Of a DNA stretch of 18,396 nucleotides, positions 14,164 to 18,396 are shown piece after piece. The notes under the pieces were generated by a model. That model searched no databases, was not told the origin of the DNA, and was given only the letters and a program-made list of their open reading frames with translations. A program made the translations under genes and the position numbers. The stretch lies in the NCBI GenBank assembly GCA_045863035.1, contig BTUV01000060.1, forward strand, positions 1 through 18,396, written 5' to 3'. Origin of the DNA: H2-BAC3 sp045863035. Its GTDB lineage: Bacteria; Bacteroidota; Ignavibacteria; Ignavibacteriales; Ignavibacteriaceae. Within the stretch, counting starts at the first letter, position 1. Each line of letters opens with the position of its first letter.

Positions 14164-14356
14164 ATAAATATTATCTTAATCTGTTTTTTTCATACAAAAA
14201 AAAGACACAATTCATAAAGCACCGCAAGTTACGACCAGTGGGGCTTCTTGGTTTTGAATTGAAGGCGGTTTAGCATGTGGTTTTTACGGTGGTGTGGGTT
14301 TGTACGAATTGATTAACCTCTCTGTTTATTTGGCTCTTAAAAATCACCTCCATAAA

Positions 14357-14391
14357 AAGTATGAATGATGGGTTGTGAAGTGTGAATTGGG
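14357..14391. repeat. Degenerate heptamer array starting with AAGTATG
   Basis: Five 7-bp units (AAGTATG, AATGATG, GGTTGTG, AAGTGTG, AATTGGG) share a 7-bp rhythm and a G-rich end. It looks like a worn copy of the AAGTATG arrays. Confidence 0.45.
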
Positions 14392-14439
14392 GAGGGGGTT
14401 TTGAGAGCTTAGTTTTAAAACTTTGAGATACTCTGCGCT

Positions 14440-14467
14440 GAACTCTGCTTTACTCGGCGTTAAAAAC
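14440..14467. repeat. Dispersed CGCAAAG-type repeat, copy 4 (inverted)
   Basis: It matches the reverse complement of the copy at 11891-11922 at 21 of 28 positions, ending in GGCGTTAAAAAC. Confidence 0.4.
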
Positions 14468-14514
14468 TTACGGGCTTGTAACTTGGGGACAATAGCAAAC
14501 TGGAAATTTTACGT

Positions 14515-14538
14515 CTTTGAGTCTTTGAGCGAGATTTG
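14515..14538. repeat. Dispersed CGCAAAG-type repeat, copy 5
   Basis: It matches 183-206 at 21 of 24 positions, with CTTTGAG words in place of CTTTGCG and an identical GCGAGATTTG end. Confidence 0.45.
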
Positions 14539-14565
14539 ATTGTCGCCTTCGAACTCACCCCCAAA

Positions 14566-14664
14566 CCCCCTCTCTCCCGTAAAATAAAAGTACTACAATT
14601 AATGCAATCTGTAATATATATGAAAGACTTGCTTAATGATTAAGTACGTTCGGGAAAGAGGGGG
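14566..14664. repeat. Long-looped inverted repeat, MITE-like
   Basis: CCCCCTCTCTCCCG (14566-14579) and CGGGAAAGAGGGGG (14651-14664) pair at 13 of 14 positions across 71 bp. The loop contains a perfect palindrome CTTAAT-G-ATTAAG (14632-14644). No coding frame or target duplication is seen. Confidence 0.55.
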
Positions 14665-14724
14665 ATTAAAGAGATTAGGTTTCTCAAGAAAGCAAAATTT
14701 TGAAGAATTTTTAGGAGATACCAG

Positions 14725-14771
14725 AATACAAAAAGCCCCGCGGGTTTGAACCGGCGGGGCTTTTGTTTTTA
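14725..14771 (-). terminator. Terminator of the DPP III gene, twin copy 2
   Basis: The arms 14731-14741 and 14754-14764 give an 11-bp G+C-rich stem flanked by A and T runs, 12 bp after the DPP III stop. The first 16 and last 21 bases match the terminator at 12798-12842; only the loop differs. Confidence 0.85.
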
Positions 14772-14782
14772 AGAGAGGGTGT

Positions 14783-16837
14783 CTAATTCATACTTGGTAA
14801 ATAGGAGTACTTTCTTGCGTAATAGAGCATCTGGTTTGTGAAATCATCCGGGTACTCAACTTTTACATCTTTTAATACAGTGCCTTCGTAAACCGGGATG
14901 AGTACCGGATTGATGAAGCCCTTATAAGGAGCGATGTTCAGTTTTGCGTAACGCTCGAGTATTTCCTTGTGCATTGCGTAGTCAATCTTCACGCCGTAGG
15001 TTTCAACTAATTTTTGGGCTGCTTTGTAGTCACCCTCTGAGGTGATGCGCTGAACTTCACGCAGGAGCTGCCCAAACAAAGTGCGCAGTTTGTTGTAATC
15101 ATTTATAACAAAAAATGTTTTGCCGTCACGGGTTTTCTTTTCGATTACGTTTTCAGCTTTCCCTTTTTCATAAGCCCACGCGGCCACAATCTGGCGGTTG
15201 CGCATGTGGTCCTGCTCAACATTATCGCCAAGTTTAATGCGGGTGAGCTGTGTCATCAGTCCGTTGCGTATATACTTTTCGTATTCAGCTTTACCTGTTT
15301 CAAGGTCAGGCATAACACCAATATCAATCAGTTTCTGGTCAAGTATATACCAGAGTGCTACAAGGTCGGCACGGGTTTCTTCGATAGTGGAAGCAAAGCT
15401 CTTGAGTGACTCACGGGGAGTGCCTACTCCGGGGTTTATCTGTCCGCTTGCGTGTCCGATTACTTCGTGCATATCAGTATGAAGATCATCAGAAAGCGCG
15501 CCATATTTTTTCTGGCGTTCAATTTCTTCAGGTGAGTAACAGAACTCCTGCAGCATTCCTTCTGAGGCGGCCATGTTATAAGCATGAACTATGTTGCCAA
15601 GATTAACCGATTTTGAACCGTGCTCTTTGCGAATCCAGTTTGCATTAGGCAGATTGATTCCGATCGGGGTTGAGGGGGAAGCATCTCCGCTTTCAACCAC
15701 TACGGTAATAACTTTTGCGGAAATTCCGACAACGGTATCTTTTTTATGATTATCCATAATGGGGGAGTTATCTTCAAACCACTGTGCGTTATCGCTGATG
15801 GCTTTAATCCGCTTGGTTGCCTCAAGGTCTTTGAATGAAACCACTGCTTCATAATTAGCGCGCATACTCATCGGGTCGTTATAGGTTTCGATAAAGCCGT
15901 TTATTGCATCAACGGAGGCCTCGGTATCCTTCACCCACTCGATGTTATATTCATCAAAGGTGCGGAGATTACCGGTTTTATAAAACTCAATCAGTTTTTG
16001 GAAAGATTTCTTTTGTATATCAGTTTCAGCAACGGTAACTGCTTTTTCAAGCCAGTAAACAATCCGTTCAATAGCGGGGGAGTACATTCCGCCAACCTTC
16101 CAGACCTTCTCTGATATTACACCGTTTTCTTTAACTAATTTGCTGTTCAGTCCGTAAGAAACCGGGCGTTCATCTTTTGGATCAATGATTTTCTTGTAAT
16201 AGGCATCCACTTCTTTTTCAGAAACGCCTTCATAGAAGTTGACTGCTGAGGTCTGCACAAGATCCTTACCCGGATCTTTGTTCACTTTTATCGGTGCAGT
16301 ATTCGGATCAAAGATAACCTTCTCAAGCAGTTTAAGCAGATCGGCCGCGGACTGGTTTTTAGGGATGGGGAGGGAGTCAGCCGGCACGCTGTTAACTAAC
16401 GATGAGAAATACTCAAAACTGAAATCAGGCATAATCTTGGCATTTGAGTAATGATGATGAATACCGTTTGAGAACCATACCCGCTTGGTATATATCATAA
16501 AGTTGTTCCAGTCACCGGAGGTTTTATCTCCCTGATAGCCGGCAACTATTGCCTCAAGAGTTCTTCTTACGGTAAGGTTATATTTATAATTCTGATCATA
16601 GATGATATCCCTTCCGGCAAGGGCAGCTTCATAGAGATAATAAACAAGTTCCTTTTGTTTAAGGGTGAGCTCCTCAAAGCCGGGAACACGGTAACGGAGA
16701 ATGGCCAGATCGGCAAACTGCTCGGTCTGGACCTTGAAATTTTTATCATCGGTCATATTGGGTTGAGTATCCTCTTTCTGGCCGCAGCCGGAGAAAATGA
16801 TAAGAAAAAGAAATGAGGTCAGTAACAACGGTTTCAT
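14783..16837 (-). CDS. Dipeptidyl peptidase III (peptidase M49), lipoprotein
   Basis: This 684-residue zinc aminopeptidase releases dipeptides from the N-terminus of short peptides. The metal site is the M49-specific HEVIGH (457-462), with one more residue than the usual HEXXH, plus EETRAD (486-491). H457, H462 and E487 are the expected zinc ligands and E458 the catalytic base. The N-terminus is a lipoprotein signal, LIIFSGC with lipobox Cys18, so the enzyme should be membrane-anchored in the envelope, unlike cytosolic eukaryotic DPP III. Bacteroidetes M49 enzymes are of similar length. It probably takes part in peptide uptake or nutrition. It appears monocistronic, with a terminator immediately after it and a weak AAGG about 8 bp before the ATG. 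Confidence 0.95.
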   Translation of the reverse strand: MKPLLLTSFLFLIIFSGCGQKEDTQPNMTDDKNFKVQTEQFADLAILRYRVPGFEELTLKQKELVYYLYEAALAGRDIIYDQNYKYNLTVRRTLEAIVAGYQGDKTSGDWNNFMIYTKRVWFSNGIHHHYSNAKIMPDFSFEYFSSLVNSVPADSLPIPKNQSAADLLKLLEKVIFDPNTAPIKVNKDPGKDLVQTSAVNFYEGVSEKEVDAYYKKIIDPKDERPVSYGLNSKLVKENGVISEKVWKVGGMYSPAIERIVYWLEKAVTVAETDIQKKSFQKLIEFYKTGNLRTFDEYNIEWVKDTEASVDAINGFIETYNDPMSMRANYEAVVSFKDLEATKRIKAISDNAQWFEDNSPIMDNHKKDTVVGISAKVITVVVESGDASPSTPIGINLPNANWIRKEHGSKSVNLGNIVHAYNMAASEGMLQEFCYSPEEIERQKKYGALSDDLHTDMHEVIGHASGQINPGVGTPRESLKSFASTIEETRADLVALWYILDQKLIDIGVMPDLETGKAEYEKYIRNGLMTQLTRIKLGDNVEQDHMRNRQIVAAWAYEKGKAENVIEKKTRDGKTFFVINDYNKLRTLFGQLLREVQRITSEGDYKAAQKLVETYGVKIDYAMHKEILERYAKLNIAPYKGFINPVLIPVYEGTVLKDVKVEYPDDFTNQMLYYARKYSYLPSMN

Positions 16838-17245
16838 GGTGTTTGCCTTAAATTAATGGTTCGGTCAGTTAAAATCTTCCTGATTAAGGAAAAAGAAAAA
16901 CCGGCTATGTAAAAATAGGGACGATTATCAGAATAAACAGAAAAGAAGTTCGCTGAATGCATTAAAAGGGGGGTAATCCGGATGATGCAATCCAACGTCG
17001 AGGATAAGAGCAAATTAACACAATGCGAAATAATTGCAGACTAAAAGAAATCAGGATTATTATTTAAGAGTTTTATTTAATAAATGAACTTAGTCATTTA
17101 AATCTTATGCTGCATCCCAAATCGCTGCATTTGATTCCCAATTCAGTCACACAAAGAAGTTAATCATTTGTAACTCAAAAAAAATAGTTATTTTCCGGGC
17201 AATAAACCTGTCATTTTTAAGATTTTCGCCTAACGAACAGCAATT
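16838..17245. other. Intergenic region between DPP III and RhuM genes
   Basis: About 408 bp between divergent genes, A+T-rich toward the right. GCTGCAT occurs twice 15 bp apart (17109-17115 and 17124-17130), a possible paired site. No gene, RNA or clear promoter is seen. Confidence 0.5.
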
Positions 17246-18256
17246 ATGGAGAATAAATCAGAAATTATCTTTTACCAGTCTGAGGATGGGGTCACAAAAA
17301 TTGAAGTCCGGTTAACGGAAAATACGGTTTGGCTCACCCAGTCTGATATGGTTGGACTATTTCAATCCTCAAAAGCAAATATTAGTGAACATATTAAGCA
17401 CATTTTTGAGGAGGGTGAATTGCAGGAAAGTTCAGTTGTTCGGAAATTCCGAACAACTGCCGCAGACGGAAAAAGCTATCTCACCAGCTACTTTAATTTG
17501 GATGTGATAATCTCTGTTGGTTATAGGGTAAAATCCTTGAGGGGGACTCAATTTCGTATCTGGGCAACGGAAAGATTGAGGGAATATCTCATTAAAGGAT
17601 TTGCTATGAATGACGAACTGTTCAAACAAGGCGGGGGGTATTTCGATGAGTTGTTGGAAAGAATTCGGGATATTCGTTCTTCGGAAAAGATGTTTTACCG
17701 AAAAGTCCTTGAAATTTATGGAACAAGTATAGATTATGATCCGGATTCAAGGACCACACAATTGTTTTTTAAGACAGTCCAGAACAAACTACATTGGGCA
17801 GCTCATGGACACACTGCAGCAGAAATAGTTTTCCAAAGGGCTAATGCAGAGTTGCCTTTTATGGGAATGTCCTCATTTAAGGGGAAAAAGCCCACACAGC
17901 AGGAAGCCGGAATTGCAAAGAACTACCTTAATGAAAAGGAACTGGCTCTGCTTAATCGTTTGGTTTCAGCATATTTAGATATTGCCGAGATTAATGCGCT
18001 CCAGCAAAAACCAATGTATATGAAGGACTGGATAGAGATTTTAGACGGCTTTATAAAAATGAGCAGACAGCAAGTGTTAACAAATGCCGGTAAAATCTCG
18101 GCTGAGCTTGCGCAAAAAAAAGCCCTCGCCGAATATAATGCTTATAAAGTCAAGTCGCCAGATGAACTTTCAGAGGTAGAAAAACAATTTATAGGAAGTA
18201 TTGAACAAGCAAATAAAATTTTAAAAAATAAGTCAAAACCCTCAAAGAAAACTTAG
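17246..18256 (+). CDS. RhuM-family (virulence RhuM) protein
   Basis: This 336-residue protein matches the Virulence_RhuM family, first named from Salmonella pathogenicity island 3. The N-terminal part (about 15-60) looks like a DNA-binding helical region, VWLTQSDMVGLFQSSKANIS. The family core follows: SVVRKFRTTAADGKSY (63-78), FNLDVIISVGYRVKSLRGTQFRIWAT (83-108) and LREYLIKGFAMND (111-123). The C-terminal half is helical, with KPTQQEAGIAKNYL (215-228), ending in a lysine-rich tail. Its molecular function is not established; family members are common in genomic islands and beside restriction or toxin loci, which fits the accessory look here. A 27-bp palindrome lies in its coding sequence (17433-17459). 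No Shine-Dalgarno precedes the ATG. Confidence 0.9.
   Translation: MENKSEIIFYQSEDGVTKIEVRLTENTVWLTQSDMVGLFQSSKANISEHIKHIFEEGELQESSVVRKFRTTAADGKSYLTSYFNLDVIISVGYRVKSLRGTQFRIWATERLREYLIKGFAMNDELFKQGGGYFDELLERIRDIRSSEKMFYRKVLEIYGTSIDYDPDSRTTQLFFKTVQNKLHWAAHGHTAAEIVFQRANAELPFMGMSSFKGKKPTQQEAGIAKNYLNEKELALLNRLVSAYLDIAEINALQQKPMYMKDWIEILDGFIKMSRQQVLTNAGKISAELAQKKALAEYNAYKVKSPDELSEVEKQFIGSIEQANKILKNKSKPSKKT
17433..17459. repeat. Perfect 27-bp palindrome inside the RhuM coding sequence
   Basis: CAGTTGTTCGGAA and TTCCGAACAACTG are perfect 13-bp arms around one A. It encodes residues 63-72 (SVVRKFRTTA), a conserved family block. The mRNA could form a strong hairpin there, or the DNA could be a dimer-binding site. 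Confidence 0.9.
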
Positions 18257-18315
18257 GTGCATGGTTTCGTAACGCAAACTTAAATTCTTTGTAACAATTA
18301 ATGTTCAGTGCTTAA

Positions 18316-18396
18316 CTAAATCAGACCAGTTTCTTTCAGGCTCAGTTTTATTCTGCTGAAACTTAATTCGATATTATTGTCAAGCCCGATGGAGAA
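18316..18396 (-). CDS. 3' end of an unidentified gene, cut by the window edge
   Basis: The minus strand is open from the edge to TAG at 18316-18318, giving 26 residues ending in IELSFSRIKLSLKETGLI. The composition is protein-like but the piece is too short for a family call, and a chance frame of this length is possible. It would converge with the RhuM gene across about 60 bp. Confidence 0.35.
   Translation of the reverse strand, partial: FSIGLDNNIELSFSRIKLSLKETGLI

Larger units (their letters stand above)
14088..14782. other. Repeat-rich intergenic region between AAA and DPP III genes
   Basis: About 695 bp without a gene. From left to right it holds an A+T-rich probable AAA promoter region with an inverted repeat (14134-14163), a degenerate heptamer array (14357-14391), two CGCAAAG-type repeats (14440-14467 and 14515-14538), a long inverted repeat (14566-14664) and the second twin terminator. 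14164-14350 shows nothing I recognise. Confidence 0.6.

Overview
The window looks like a chromosomal segment from the Ignavibacteria/Chlorobi side of the Bacteroidetes-Chlorobi group. The best evidence is the secreted glycoside hydrolase at 6816-8945. It ends in a type IX secretion (T9SS) sorting domain with the YPNPFNP-type motif common in that lineage. Several genes also lack Shine-Dalgarno sequences. This placement is inferred; no rRNA or tRNA gene is present. The sequence is a scaffold with one 100-N gap (9901-10000).

Layout. The left part is ordinary housekeeping: a class II DNA photolyase (-), divergent from a PPK2-type polyphosphate kinase (+); a long intergenic stretch; a ClC-family chloride transporter with CBS domains (-); and a class I fructose-bisphosphate aldolase (-) with its own terminator. 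The middle has a T9SS-exported GH16 glucanase with a CBM6 module (-), divergent from a small DUF2062 membrane protein (+). A 183-bp-period repeat then runs into the assembly gap, followed by an FBH1-like UvrD helicase (-) and a MarR regulator (+) with a palindromic operator over its promoter. The right part looks more accessory: a candidate structured RNA (+), an A+T-rich orphan Vps4/CDC48-like AAA ATPase (-) between two near-identical terminators, a lipoprotein dipeptidyl peptidase III (-), a RhuM-family gene (+) typical of mobile islands, and the 3' end of an unidentified gene (-) at the edge.

Most of the genes are transcribed singly and there is no clear multi-gene pathway. The unusual content is mainly between genes. 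A four-helix-bundle (23S IVP/S23-type) gene at 3290-3670 is preserved in one frame from ATG to stop but has four internal TAA codons. It lies between inverted arrays of the heptamer AAGTATG. Other arrays with a 7-bp period but different sequences occur at five further intergenic sites, often touching gene ends. A second degenerate repeat family (CGCAAAG type) is scattered in both orientations. A possible ~140-nt RNA with nested stems, its own terminator and an ECF-like promoter lies between the MarR and AAA genes. The native genes show frequent TATATA, from Ile-Tyr and Tyr-Ile pairs written with ATA codons; I did not find it in the AAA, RhuM or MarR genes.
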